From positions 1 through 32,942 of the forward strand of contig JBDHTA010000023.1 in assembly GCA_039808465.1 (NCBI GenBank): DNA of 32,942 bases. Direction: 5' to 3'. The notes beneath the pieces were generated by a model. The model searched no databases and had not been told where the DNA came from. It was given only the letters and a program-made list of their open reading frames with translations. Within the stretch, counting starts at the first letter, position 1; each line of letters starts with the position of its first letter. Position numbers and translations under genes: made by a program. This DNA comes from Metarhizobium sp039808465 (GTDB taxonomy: Bacteria; Pseudomonadota; Alphaproteobacteria; Rhizobiales; Rhizobiaceae). Positions 16,293 to 24,169 of this stretch are shown in pieces.

Positions 16293-16934
16293 ATGCAGAC
16301 ACTGAACAACGCAGCCGCTGGCGATATCGTGCTTTCCATGGCCGAGCGGATCGTCGAGAACCGCGCCTATCTCTCGGAAATCGACGGCAAGATCGGTGAC
16401 GGCGACCATGGCGTCAACATGGCCAAGGGTTTTGGCATGGCGGCCGAGCGGCTGGCGGGCCAGAACCAGTCGCTGTCGCAATCGCTCGACACGCTGGGCA
16501 CGGTGCTGATGACCGAAATCGGCGGCTCGATGGGCCCGCTCTACGGCATGATGTTCACCGAATTCGCCGAAAAGATCGACGGCGTCGAGGCGATCGATGC
16601 CGCCGCCTACAGCCGGATGCTGCATGCGGGGCTGGAAGGCATCCAGTCCATCGGCTCGGCCAAGGTCGGCGACAAGACGCTGCTCGACACGCTGGTTCCC
16701 GCCGTCGAAGCCTTCGACGCCGCGACTGCCAGCGGCCAGTCCTTCGCCGACGCGCTGACCGCGCTGGTCGAGGCCGCCGAAAAGGGCCGCGACTCGACGC
16801 TGAACCTCGTGGCGAAGATCGGCCGCGCCAGCCGCCTCGGCGAACGCTCGCTCGGCGTTCTCGACGCGGGCGCCACCTCCTGCGCCATCATCCTGAAGGA
16901 ATTGTCTGACGGCGCCCGCCAGCGCCTGCAATAA
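16293..16934 (+). CDS. dhaL: Dihydroxyacetone-kinase family nucleotide-binding subunit DhaL
   Basis: The 213-residue all-helical protein supplies ATP and Mg to DhaK. The metal-binding loop GDGDHG lies at 35-40. GGSMGPLYG and the C-terminal ATP-lid segment GRASRLGERSLGVLDAGA are intact. The start follows GGGGGAT. The gene closes the first kinase pair; two hairpins follow it, so the operon may end or be attenuated here before the regulator gene. Confidence 0.92.
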   Translation: MQTLNNAAAGDIVLSMAERIVENRAYLSEIDGKIGDGDHGVNMAKGFGMAAERLAGQNQSLSQSLDTLGTVLMTEIGGSMGPLYGMMFTEFAEKIDGVEAIDAAAYSRMLHAGLEGIQSIGSAKVGDKTLLDTLVPAVEAFDAATASGQSFADALTALVEAAEKGRDSTLNLVAKIGRASRLGERSLGVLDAGATSCAIILKELSDGARQRLQ

Positions 16935-16937
16935 TTC

Positions 16938-16954
16938 ATCGGGGTTTTCCCGAT
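16938..16954 (+). other. Short hairpin after dhaL
   Basis: ATCGGG-GTTTT-CCCGAT forms a six-bp stem three bases after the dhaL stop. Without a T-run it is not a terminator on its own, but it precedes the larger hairpin at 16965-16999. Confidence 0.35.
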
Positions 16955-16964
16955 CCTCCCGGCG

Positions 16965-17010
16965 AAGGCGGCGGCTGTCCCCGATGGCAGAGCCGCCTTT
17001 GCTATTTTTG
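16965..17010 (+). terminator. Probable rho-independent terminator after dhaL
   Basis: AAGGCGGC (16965-16972) pairs exactly with GCCGCCTT (16992-16999), and GCTATTTTTG follows. The 19-base loop is long, so efficiency may be partial. The sorC-dhaK gene downstream would then need read-through or its own promoter. Confidence 0.5.
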
Positions 17011-17072
17011 CGGCTTGCAAAGACCGCCTGTTGCTTTCATGTTCCTGACAGAATCGATCACAGCAGGGATCC

Positions 17073-19157
17073 ATGGCGCCCAAAATTTCGACCGCTGCAA
17101 AAACCGGCCAGACTGCCCCGGCGGATACCGGCGCCGCCATTCCGCTGCGCTATGGCGACGACCCCTATATCTGGGCCTGCTGGCTCTATTACGAGGACGG
17201 GCGCACCCAGAGCGAGATCGCCGGGATCATGGGCATTTCCCGCGCCACGGTGAATTCCTATCTCGCCGATGCGCGCAGCCGCGGCATCGTCAATATCTCG
17301 CTGGAGCCGTCGCGGCTGAGTTCCATCACCATCGCGCAGGAATTGAAGCGGCATTTCCATTTGCAGGATTGTTATGTCGTTCCCAATGACGACAATGGCG
17401 ATCCGCTGATCGACCGGCTGGGCAAGGCGGGGGCGCAGGCGCTGGCGAAGCTGCTGAAATCCGGCGACATGCTGGCCGTCGCCTGGGGGCGCACGACGCT
17501 GGCGATCGCCGAAAACCTGTCGCTGTCGAACCTTCAGGACGTGACGGTGGTGCAGGCGACCGGCGGCACCCGCGCCAGCTTCTCCTACACGCCGGAACGC
17601 TGCGCCTTCGCCTTCGCCAATGCCATCGGCGCAAAGCTCATCACCATCACCGCGCCCGCCATCGTCTCCTCCAGCGCCGTGCGCTCGGCGCTGCTGGACG
17701 AGGCCCTGATCGGCGACCAGTTCGCGGCCTTGGCGCAGGCCAACAAGGCGATTTTCGGCGTTTCGTCGCTGAGACCGAATTCGACCATCCATAGCAGCGG
17801 CTTCTTCGAATCCGTCTCGATCCAGGATTATCTGGCGAAGGGGGCGGTCGGCGTCGTCGCCGGGCGTTTCATCGATGCGCAGGGGCAGCCGGTTTCCGGC
17901 GCGCTGGACGGGCGCACGCTCGGCCTGTCCCTGGACAAGCTGCGCAATATCGGCCTGCGGATCGCGGTGGCGGGCGGCTTCGACAAGGTTCCGGCGATCC
18001 TGGCGGCGCTGCGCGGCGGCTATATCAATGTGCTGATCACCGATGCCGCCACCGGGCAGGGCATTCTCAATGCCGAGGGCGTCGCGCTCACCGATCCGCG
18101 CCAGCGCGGCCGCGGCGAAACCGCCGATCCCGCCCCCGGCGCCTCCCGCGCCCAGACCAAGAAATTCCTCAACAATCCCGACGATGTCGTCGAGGAAATG
18201 TTGCAGGGCATCCTCAAGGCGCATGCGGCCTATCTCGCCCCGATCAACGGATCGAACCGGGCGCTCGTCGCCCGCAACGGCCCGCGCGAGGGCAAGGTGG
18301 GGCTGGTGATCGGCGGCGGCACCGGGCACGAGCCCTGTTTCATCGGCTATGCGGGCAAGGGCATGGCGGATGCGGTGGCGCTGGGCAACATCTTTTCCAC
18401 GCCGCCCCCCGCCCCCATTCTCGAATGCACGAAAGCGGCGTCGGGCGGCAAGGGCGTGCTCTATGTCTACGGCAACTATGCCGGGGACGTGATGAATTTC
18501 GAGATGGCGGCGGAAATGGCCGCCGAAGCGCGCATCGACGTGCGCTCCGTGCTGATCACCGACGATATCTCCTCCTCCTCGCTGGAGGACCGGGAGGGAC
18601 GGCGCGGCGTCGCGGGCAATTTCTTCGTCTTCAAGGTGGCGGGCGCGGCCTGCGACCGCGGGCTTTCGCTGGACGAATGCGAGGCGGTGACGCGCCGCGC
18701 CAATGCCCGCACCTTCACCATCGGCGTGGCGCTGGAGCCCGGCTCGCTGCCGCAGACGCGCCGCCGCAATTTCGAGGTCGGCCCGGACGAGATGGAAATC
18801 GGCATGGGCATCCATGGCGAGCGCGGCGTCTCTCGCGACCGGATGATGGAAGCCGACGAGGTGGTGGACCGCATCATGGACCGCATCTTCGCCGAGATGA
18901 ACGCGGTGGCGGGCGACCGGGTGGCGGTGCTGGTCAACAGCTTCGGGGCGACGCCGCTGATGGAGCTGTACATCCTCTTCCGCCGCGTCGAGCAGCGGCT
19001 GGCGGCCAAGGATATCCGCATCGAGGCGAACTGGATCGGCCATTACTGCACCTCGCTGGACATGGTGGGAGCGTCCATTTCCATCCTGCATCTGGATGCG
19101 GAACTGACCGAGCTTCTGCACCATCCCTGCGAGACGGCATTCCTGCGGGTGGGGTGA
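17073..19157 (+). CDS. SorC-family transcriptional regulator fused to a complete DhaK domain
   Basis: The 694-residue protein has two parts. Residues 30-335 form a SorC/DeoR-like regulator: a helix-turn-helix at about 44-70 (RTQSEIAGIMGISRATV), then a sugar-phosphate-binding domain with GDMLAVAWGRT and INVLITDAATG. After a Pro/Ala-rich linker (about 343-360), residues 361-694 form a full-length DhaK domain starting at KKFLNNPDDVVEEML, alignable with the separate DhaK from its first residues. GGGTGHEP at 414-421 and the His nucleophile H581 in IHGERG are kept, but the usual Pro of HGEPG is Arg. No frameshift is needed; it is one frame. Public annotation uses a bifunctional name for this architecture; I know of no experimental work on it. 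It may act as sensor, kinase or both. Confidence 0.9.
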   Translation: MAPKISTAAKTGQTAPADTGAAIPLRYGDDPYIWACWLYYEDGRTQSEIAGIMGISRATVNSYLADARSRGIVNISLEPSRLSSITIAQELKRHFHLQDCYVVPNDDNGDPLIDRLGKAGAQALAKLLKSGDMLAVAWGRTTLAIAENLSLSNLQDVTVVQATGGTRASFSYTPERCAFAFANAIGAKLITITAPAIVSSSAVRSALLDEALIGDQFAALAQANKAIFGVSSLRPNSTIHSSGFFESVSIQDYLAKGAVGVVAGRFIDAQGQPVSGALDGRTLGLSLDKLRNIGLRIAVAGGFDKVPAILAALRGGYINVLITDAATGQGILNAEGVALTDPRQRGRGETADPAPGASRAQTKKFLNNPDDVVEEMLQGILKAHAAYLAPINGSNRALVARNGPREGKVGLVIGGGTGHEPCFIGYAGKGMADAVALGNIFSTPPPAPILECTKAASGGKGVLYVYGNYAGDVMNFEMAAEMAAEARIDVRSVLITDDISSSSLEDREGRRGVAGNFFVFKVAGAACDRGLSLDECEAVTRRANARTFTIGVALEPGSLPQTRRRNFEVGPDEMEIGMGIHGERGVSRDRMMEADEVVDRIMDRIFAEMNAVAGDRVAVLVNSFGATPLMELYILFRRVEQRLAAKDIRIEANWIGHYCTSLDMVGASISILHLDAELTELLHHPCETAFLRVG

Positions 19158-19256
19158 AAAGGCATGCGATCCGCAACAGGACATTTCCAGCAGGGACGCG
19201 AAACGGTTTCGCCTCCGCAACTGCGCGACGGCGCCGGGATCTTCGGGAGGATATGA

Positions 19257-19904
19257 ATGTCGCATGAGGCCGGACAGCGCATCTGCCGGATGTTTCAGCG
19301 GATTTCCGCCGGGATCGACAAGGAGAAGGACCGCCTTTCCGATCTCGACGGGGCGATCGGCGATGCCGATCACGGCATCACCATGTCGCTCGGCTTCGCC
19401 GCCGTCGCCGCCCGGCTGGCCGAAGCCGATCCGGAGGCGGCCGTGCCCTCCGAACTGTTCCGGATGGCGGCGGGCGCGTTTCTGGATGCGGCGGGCGCTT
19501 CCACCGGCCCGCTCTATGCCAGCGCCTTCCGCCGCGCCGCGCAGGCGATGAAGGCCCATGAGGATCTGACGCTCGCCGCGCAGGCGGAAATCGTGGTGGC
19601 GATGACGGCGGGCATTCGCGAGCGCGGCAAGGGCCAGCGCGGCGACAAGACCATGCTGGACGCCTGGATTCCCGCCGCCGAAGCCGCCGTGGACGCGCGC
19701 GAACGCGGCGGCGATGCGGATACGATGTGGGCAAGGATCGTGGAAGCGGCGGAGGCGGGCGCGAAATCGACCCGCTCGATGGTCGCCGCGCGCGGCCGGG
19801 CGGCGCGGCTTGGCGAGCGCTCGCTCGGCCATATCGACCCGGGCGCGGCCTCGACCGTCATCATCCTGCGCGCCATGCGCGAGACGTTGCCGGGGGACGA
19901 ATAA
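19257..19904 (+). CDS. dhaL: Second DhaL subunit, partner of the fusion protein
   Basis: The 215-residue protein starts at 19257, seven bases after GGGAGG, 99 bases downstream of the SorC-DhaK gene. The Mg-binding loop reads GDADHG at 35-40, against GDGDHG in the first DhaL, and GASTGPLYA replaces GGSMGPLYG. The ATP-lid segment GRAARLGERSLGHIDPGA is intact. It is clearly divergent from the first DhaL, so the pair is not a recent duplication. The gene order suggests it serves the DhaK domain of the fusion. An active kinase seems possible, as does a regulatory role like that of E. coli DhaL, which binds the activator DhaR. Confidence 0.9.
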   Translation: MSHEAGQRICRMFQRISAGIDKEKDRLSDLDGAIGDADHGITMSLGFAAVAARLAEADPEAAVPSELFRMAAGAFLDAAGASTGPLYASAFRRAAQAMKAHEDLTLAAQAEIVVAMTAGIRERGKGQRGDKTMLDAWIPAAEAAVDARERGGDADTMWARIVEAAEAGAKSTRSMVAARGRAARLGERSLGHIDPGAASTVIILRAMRETLPGDE

Positions 19905-19908
19905 AAAT

Positions 19909-19932
19909 GCCCGGCGGTTTTCTCCGCCGGGC
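19909..19932 (+). terminator. Terminator-like hairpin after the second dhaL
   Basis: A perfect nine-bp stem (GCCCGGCGG / CCGCCGGGC) with loop TTTTCT begins five bases after the stop, preceded by AAAAA and followed by GGTTTC. It most likely ends the plus-strand locus. Confidence 0.65.
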
Positions 19933-19961
19933 GGTTTCAGAGCTATCGTCTCTGGCGTGAA

Positions 19962-20100
19962 GCCCCTCATCCCGCTGCCGCGACCTTCTCCCCGCAGGCG
20001 GGGAGAAGGGAATATGCCGCTCCGTTTTCCTCAAAATAACAATCATTCGTGAGGCAAGTCCCCTCTCCCCGCAGGCGGGGAGAGGGTTAGGGTGAGGGGC
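19962..20100. repeat. RIME-like palindromic intergenic repeat, family 1, copy 1
   Basis: This element of about 139 bases has terminal inverted GCCCCTCA / TGAGGGGC and two internal palindromes built on CTCCCCGCAGGCGGGGAG. A near-identical copy is at 30441-30578, with the same order GCCCCTCATCCCGCTGCCG, TATGCCGCTCCGTTTTCCTC and AGAGGGTTAGGGTGAGGGGC. It lies between convergent genes (second dhaL and metQ). The structure resembles rhizobial RIME elements. Confidence 0.8.
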
Positions 20101-20186
20101 GAATTCCAGATGCGATTGCCCTATCTCTCGTGGGAAGAGGTCTTCGCCCATGCTGTTGCCGGGCGCTTTCCCCTACCCGCCTCAAC

Positions 20187-20963
20187 TCAGAATGCCGGGA
20201 TCAGGGCGCCCTTGAACTCGTCGTTGATGTAGGCCTTGATGCTGTCGTCGTGGTAGGATTCGACCAGCGTCTTTACCCACGGCGCATCCTTGTCGGCGCT
20301 GCGCACCACGATGACATTGGCGTAGGGCGACTTTTCGCTTTCGATGGCGATGGCGTCCGTCTTCGGATGCAGGCCCGCTTCCATGGCGTAGTTGGTGTTG
20401 ATGACGGCGGCGTCGACGTCATCCAGCGAGCGCGGAAGCTGGGCGGCGTCCAGCTCGGAGAACTGGATGTTCTTCGGGTTTTCGGTGACATCGGCCGGGC
20501 CGACCTTCAGGCCCTTGGCTTCATCGACCTTGATCAGACCCTTGCTGGCGAGAACCAGAAGCGCGCGGCCGCCATTGGTGGGGTCGTTCGGAATGGCGAC
20601 GGTGGCGCCGTCGGCCAGTTCGTCGAGGCTCTTCACCTTCTTGGAATAGACGCCCATCGGGGTGGTGATGGTGGTGCCGACGCTGACGAGATCGAAGCCG
20701 CGATCGGCGATCTGGTTGTCGAGATAGGGCTGGTGCTGGAAGGAATTGGCGTTGAGATCGCCATCGGCCAGCGCCTGATTGGGCACAACGTAATCCGAGA
20801 ATTCGAGGATCTCGATGTTGAGGCCCTTCTGGGCGGCGATATCCTTCACCTTTTCCATGATCTGCGCATGCTCGCCGGGCGTCACGCCGATCTTGATGTC
20901 CTCGGCCAGAGCCGGGAGGGCGAAGAAGGCGGCGAGCGCCGCTGCTGCGATGAATTTCTTCAT
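20187..20963 (-). CDS. metQ: Methionine ABC transporter substrate-binding protein MetQ
   Basis: The 258-residue protein carries an export signal cleaved near ALA-E (residue 20/21) and has no lipobox Cys, so it is probably soluble in the periplasm. The NlpA/MetQ family motifs are clear: IKIGVTPGEHAQIMEKVKDI, FSDYVVPNQALADGDLNANSF, HQPYLDN and IPNDPTNGGRALLVL. It delivers methionine to MetNI. The start follows AAGGAG. It is the last gene of a minus-strand metN-metI-metQ set, 31 bases after metI. Confidence 0.93.
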   Translation of the reverse strand: MKKFIAAAALAAFFALPALAEDIKIGVTPGEHAQIMEKVKDIAAQKGLNIEILEFSDYVVPNQALADGDLNANSFQHQPYLDNQIADRGFDLVSVGTTITTPMGVYSKKVKSLDELADGATVAIPNDPTNGGRALLVLASKGLIKVDEAKGLKVGPADVTENPKNIQFSELDAAQLPRSLDDVDAAVINTNYAMEAGLHPKTDAIAIESEKSPYANVIVVRSADKDAPWVKTLVESYHDDSIKAYINDEFKGALIPAF

Positions 20964-20994
20964 GTGGGTTCTCCTTGAATGGTCTTGGGAAATA

Positions 20995-21663
20995 TCAGGT
21001 CTTGCGGTTGCGCCGATCGAAGCGGCGGGCCAGCGCGTCGCCCGCGCTCTGCACGAGTTGCACGAGAACGATGAGGACGACGACGACGGCCAGCATCACT
21101 TCCGGCATGAAGCGCTGGTAGCCGTAGCGGATGCCGAGATCGCCGAGCCCGCCGCCGCCGACGGCCCCGACCATCGCCGAATAGCCGATCAGGCTGACCG
21201 CCGTCATGGTCAGCGCCATGATGATGGCGGGCCGCGCCTCGGCGAGCAGCACCTTGAAGACGATCTGCATCGGCGTGGCGCCCATGGCGCGGGCGGCCTC
21301 GATCAGCCCCTTGTCGATCTCGCGGATCGCCGCCTCCACCAGCCTCGCGACGAAGGGAATGGTGGCGATGGTCAGCGGCACGATGGCGGCGGTGGTGCCG
21401 ATCGAGGTGCCGGTGACGAGCCGCGTGAAGGGAATGATGGCGACGACGAGGATGATGAAGGGCGTCGAGCGCGCCGCATTGACGACAAGGCCGGTGATCC
21501 GGTTCAGCGCGGGCGCGGGAAACAGCTCGCCCCTGCCGCTGGTGGCGAGGAAAATGCCGATCGGCAGACCGATCAACGAACCGATGAAGCCCGATACCGC
21601 AACCATTTGCAGGGTTTGCAGCAGCGATTTCCAGAGCAGGCCGGCAAGCATCTCAGGCGACAT
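20995..21663 (-). CDS. metI: Methionine ABC transporter permease MetI
   Basis: The ATG at 21663 overlaps the end of metN by 11 bases, which indicates coupled translation, and follows GAGG; a start seven codons upstream is less likely. The 222-residue product has five predicted membrane helices and typical MetI segments: LLWKSLLQTLQMVAVSGFIG, NAARSTPFIILVVAIIPFTR and the EAA-type loop EAARAMGATPMQIVFKVLLAEA, which docks on MetN. Confidence 0.93.
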   Translation of the reverse strand: MSPEMLAGLLWKSLLQTLQMVAVSGFIGSLIGLPIGIFLATSGRGELFPAPALNRITGLVVNAARSTPFIILVVAIIPFTRLVTGTSIGTTAAIVPLTIATIPFVARLVEAAIREIDKGLIEAARAMGATPMQIVFKVLLAEARPAIIMALTMTAVSLIGYSAMVGAVGGGGLGDLGIRYGYQRFMPEVMLAVVVVLIVLVQLVQSAGDALARRFDRRNRKT

Positions 21664-22747
21664 AACCGAGAACCTCCGTGGCAAGGCCCGTTTGCGCGTA
21701 GAAGCGGCTGGCGCGTTCCAGAATTTCGGGCGTGGCGGGATAGGAAACCACCAGCGAGCCGAAGGGCTCGCCCGCGATTTCCTCGATGGAACCGGCGAGA
21801 ATGTTGACGTCGCCGCCGATCTCGGTGACGAGGCGCGCCGTCAGCGGCTGGAAGGCCGTCGCGCCGAAGAAGGTGAGGCGCACCAGCGCCCGGTCGCCGG
21901 GCGATTGCCGCGGCTTCAGGCCCGTGCGCAGCCATTCCGGCAGATGGGTGCCGAGCGTCGAGGACAGGAGGATGCGGGTCGTCTCATGCTGCGGCGCGGT
22001 GAAGATGCCGAAGGTGCGCCCCTGCTCGACGATGCGGCCGCCATCGATGACGGCGACATCGGTGGCGATGGTCTTCACCACCTCCATCTCATGCGTGATG
22101 AGCAGCACCGTCAGGCCGAGATCGCGGTTGATCTGCTTGAGCAGCGCCAGAATGGACTGCGTCGTTTCCGGATCGAGCGCCGAGGTCGCCTCGTCCGACA
22201 GCAGCAGTTTCGGCGATGTCGCCAGCGCCCGGGCGATGCCGACGCGCTGCTTCTGGCCGCCGGAAAGCTCGGCCGGATAGCGGTCCGTCTTGTCCGAGAG
22301 GCCGACGAGATCGAGCAGCGGCATGACCTTGGCTCGGATATCGGCGCGGTCGAGACCGGCGATTTCCAGCGGCAGCGCCACATTGTCGAAGGCGGTGCGC
22401 GACGACAGCAGGTTGAAATGCTGGAAGATCATGCCGACTTCGCGCCTGAGGCTGCGCAGGCCCGCCTCGTCCAGAGCGCCGACCTCGGTGCCATCGACCA
22501 CGACGCGGCCGGAGCTTGCCTTCTCCAGCCCGTTGACGAGGCGGATCAGCGTCGATTTGCCCGCGCCCGAGCGGCCGATGATGCCGGTGATGGCGCCGCG
22601 GCCGATGCTGAGATCGACGCCGTCAAGCGCGGTGAAGGCTTGCGCGTCATTGCCGAAGCGCTTGGTCACGCCTTCGAAGGCGACCATCGGCGAAGCATCC
22701 GTCCGGTCTCGCGGGGCGGCTTCAGCCGTGCCAGTGGAAAATGTCAT
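21653..22747 (-). CDS. metN: Methionine ABC transporter ATPase MetN
   Basis: The 364-residue ATPase has Walker A GRSGAGKST, signature LSGGQKQRVGIARAL, Walker B LLLSDEATSALDP and a switch His in LLITHEME. The C-terminal 90 or so residues form an NIL-type domain that in E. coli MetN senses cytoplasmic methionine and shuts transport down. About 20 N-terminal residues before MVAFEGVTKRF are unconserved, and a later start at 22687 would give 344 residues, closer to the usual length; neither start has a strong ribosome site. A 171-base leader with a candidate folded RNA precedes it. Confidence 0.92.
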   Translation of the reverse strand: MTFSTGTAEAAPRDRTDASPMVAFEGVTKRFGNDAQAFTALDGVDLSIGRGAITGIIGRSGAGKSTLIRLVNGLEKASSGRVVVDGTEVGALDEAGLRSLRREVGMIFQHFNLLSSRTAFDNVALPLEIAGLDRADIRAKVMPLLDLVGLSDKTDRYPAELSGGQKQRVGIARALATSPKLLLSDEATSALDPETTQSILALLKQINRDLGLTVLLITHEMEVVKTIATDVAVIDGGRIVEQGRTFGIFTAPQHETTRILLSSTLGTHLPEWLRTGLKPRQSPGDRALVRLTFFGATAFQPLTARLVTEIGGDVNILAGSIEEIAGEPFGSLVVSYPATPEILERASRFYAQTGLATEVLGYVA

Positions 22748-22783
22748 GTTCGGCTCGTGTTTGGATCGGATTCACCGGTCGTT

Positions 22784-22841
22784 GGCGCGGGCGCGGCTTC
22801 ACGCCGGGACGTTCATGCGTTGCCGCATCAATGCCCGCGCC
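22784..22841 (-). ncRNA. Candidate structured RNA leader of metNIQ
   Basis: Read on the minus strand, GGCGCGGGC (22841-22833) pairs exactly with GCCCGCGCC (22792-22784). Between them are a hairpin ATGCG-GCAA-CGCAT (22828-22815) with a GNRA-type loop and a hairpin CGGC-GTGAA-GCCG (22806-22794). This makes a compact three-way junction 37-94 bases before the metN ATG. It does not match the SAM-I or SAM-II patterns I know. High GC makes chance pairing easier, so the call is tentative. Confidence 0.35.
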
Positions 22842-22918
22842 GCGCCGGATTGCACAGGAATGTTATTTCCAAATACCGGCAGGCGGGGAAAATCTCAACC
22901 ATCCAAAGGTCTCATGCG

Positions 22919-24109
22919 TCAACCGAAGCCGGTAACGGCATGCGGCCCCTCCATTCCGGCGACGGCCACCCGGTTGCGGCCATTGCGCTTGGCCTGATAA
23001 AGAGCAGCGTCGGCCGCGTTCATCAGCGCCTCCAGCGTCACGGTATCGGTCGCGCCCGAGGCAAGGCCGAGGCTGCCGGTCACGACATGGCCTTCGCCAA
23101 GGCCCCGGTGGGCGATGCGCTCCGCCTCGATGGCCGCGCGGATATCCTCGGCCAGATCGCGCGCCGCGCCGGGCTGCATGCCGGGCAGCAGCACCAGCAC
23201 CTCCTCGCCGCCGAAGCGGAACACCTCGCCGCGCCCGGCCACCTCGCGCAGCACGCAATCGCCGACCTGCCGGATGCAGCGGTCGCCTTCGAGATGGCCG
23301 TTAACGTCGTTGAACAGCTTGAAGCGGTCGATATCGAGCATGATCGCGGCGACCGGGCGGGGAGATTCCCCGGACCAGATGACCTCGCGCCGCTGCGCCA
23401 GCGCATGCCGGTTCAGCAGGCCCGTCAGCTCGTCGCATTCGGATTTCCGCTCCAGCTCGCGCAGCAGCAATTGCCCGCGCAACTGGTGCAGGAAGGTCAG
23501 CCTTTCCTTGTGCTCCATGAAATAGGCGCTGAGCAGCAGGAAGATCGCGACCGTGATGTAGAAGGAGACGATGCCGGAATAGATCACCTCGTCGAAGGAG
23601 CCGTTCAGCTTGATGGTGACGAACTGCACGGCGCAGAGCAGCGCCAGCCCGAGAACGACGCTGGGAAAGCGCGGCCTGAGCGCCACCGTGAAGAACAGGA
23701 AGGTGGCGACGCTGCCGGTCTGGTAGGCATAGGCATAGGGGCTCTCACTGAACACCAGCACCGACATCGGTCCCAGCTCGCCCGCTACCGCAATGGCGAT
23801 CGACAGCAGGTCATAGGTCCGCGCCGAGGGATGGCGCCGCAGATAGGTGATCGTGACGATGACGAAGGGCGTGAAGAAGCCGAAGCGGGCGACGGCGAGC
23901 GCGGAGGTGACATCGGCCATTATGGTGATGTCGCCGATGAACAGCACGTCATAGATCAGCGTGCCGACAACGGCCCAGACGAGCGCCAGCCGCAGCCGGT
24001 TCGCTTCGTATTCGCGCACGAAAAGGACTTCGAGGGAAGGCTTGAACCGTAGCCACCGGAAGCCGTCCTCCAGTTGGGAGTCGACCTCTCGCAGTCCCTG
24101 AATGGTCAT
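22919..24109 (-). CDS. Membrane-bound GGDEF protein, probable diguanylate cyclase
   Basis: The ATG at 24109 follows CAGGAC; the 396-residue product has five or six hydrophobic helices (about 39-59, 72-90, 100-120, 131-162 and 174-196) and a C-terminal GGDEF domain from about residue 220. The active-site motif reads GGEEV at 300-304 (FRFGGEEVLVLLP), where GGDEF or GGEEF is usual. The product-inhibition site RxxD is absent: the residues at its positions are Ala and Gly. Upstream features such as DELTGLLNRHAL and MLDIDRFKLFNDVNGH are canonical, so cyclic di-GMP synthesis is plausible. That signal would activate the PilZ-bearing BcsA of the same window, though no direct link is shown. It sits 60 bases after the isochorismatase-family gene. 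Confidence 0.85.
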   Translation of the reverse strand: MTIQGLREVDSQLEDGFRWLRFKPSLEVLFVREYEANRLRLALVWAVVGTLIYDVLFIGDITIMADVTSALAVARFGFFTPFVIVTITYLRRHPSARTYDLLSIAIAVAGELGPMSVLVFSESPYAYAYQTGSVATFLFFTVALRPRFPSVVLGLALLCAVQFVTIKLNGSFDEVIYSGIVSFYITVAIFLLLSAYFMEHKERLTFLHQLRGQLLLRELERKSECDELTGLLNRHALAQRREVIWSGESPRPVAAIMLDIDRFKLFNDVNGHLEGDRCIRQVGDCVLREVAGRGEVFRFGGEEVLVLLPGMQPGAARDLAEDIRAAIEAERIAHRGLGEGHVVTGSLGLASGATDTVTLEALMNAADAALYQAKRNGRNRVAVAGMEGPHAVTGFG

Positions 24110-24169
24110 GGCATGTCCTGAATCACGCAACTCGTCATGCCAGTATAAAGGAAAAATCCGAATATCCCG

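Noticed and set aside
17073..19157. SorC and DhaK as two separate overlapping genes
   Set aside because: The frame is continuous, with a Pro/Ala-rich linker and no stop or strong internal ribosome site at the junction near codons 343-360.
17058..19970. A 970-codon open frame antisense to the regulator-kinase and dhaL genes
   Set aside because: It is the mirror of two clearly conserved coding genes, is rich in Arg, Gly and Ala, and has no recognisable domain. High GC makes stop codons rare on the antisense strand.
19962..20100. CRISPR array or insertion-sequence ends
   Set aside because: The repeats are palindromic, dispersed, few in number and lack regular spacers; no transposase gene or target duplication is visible.
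22748..22918. Known SAM riboswitch upstream of metN
   Set aside because: The sequence does not contain the conserved cores of SAM-I or SAM-II that I can recall; only an unassigned fold is reported instead.
21206..24052. A 948-codon open frame antisense to metI, metN and the GGDEF gene
   Set aside because: Same reason: it spans three well-supported genes and their gaps in the opposite direction and shows no conserved motif.
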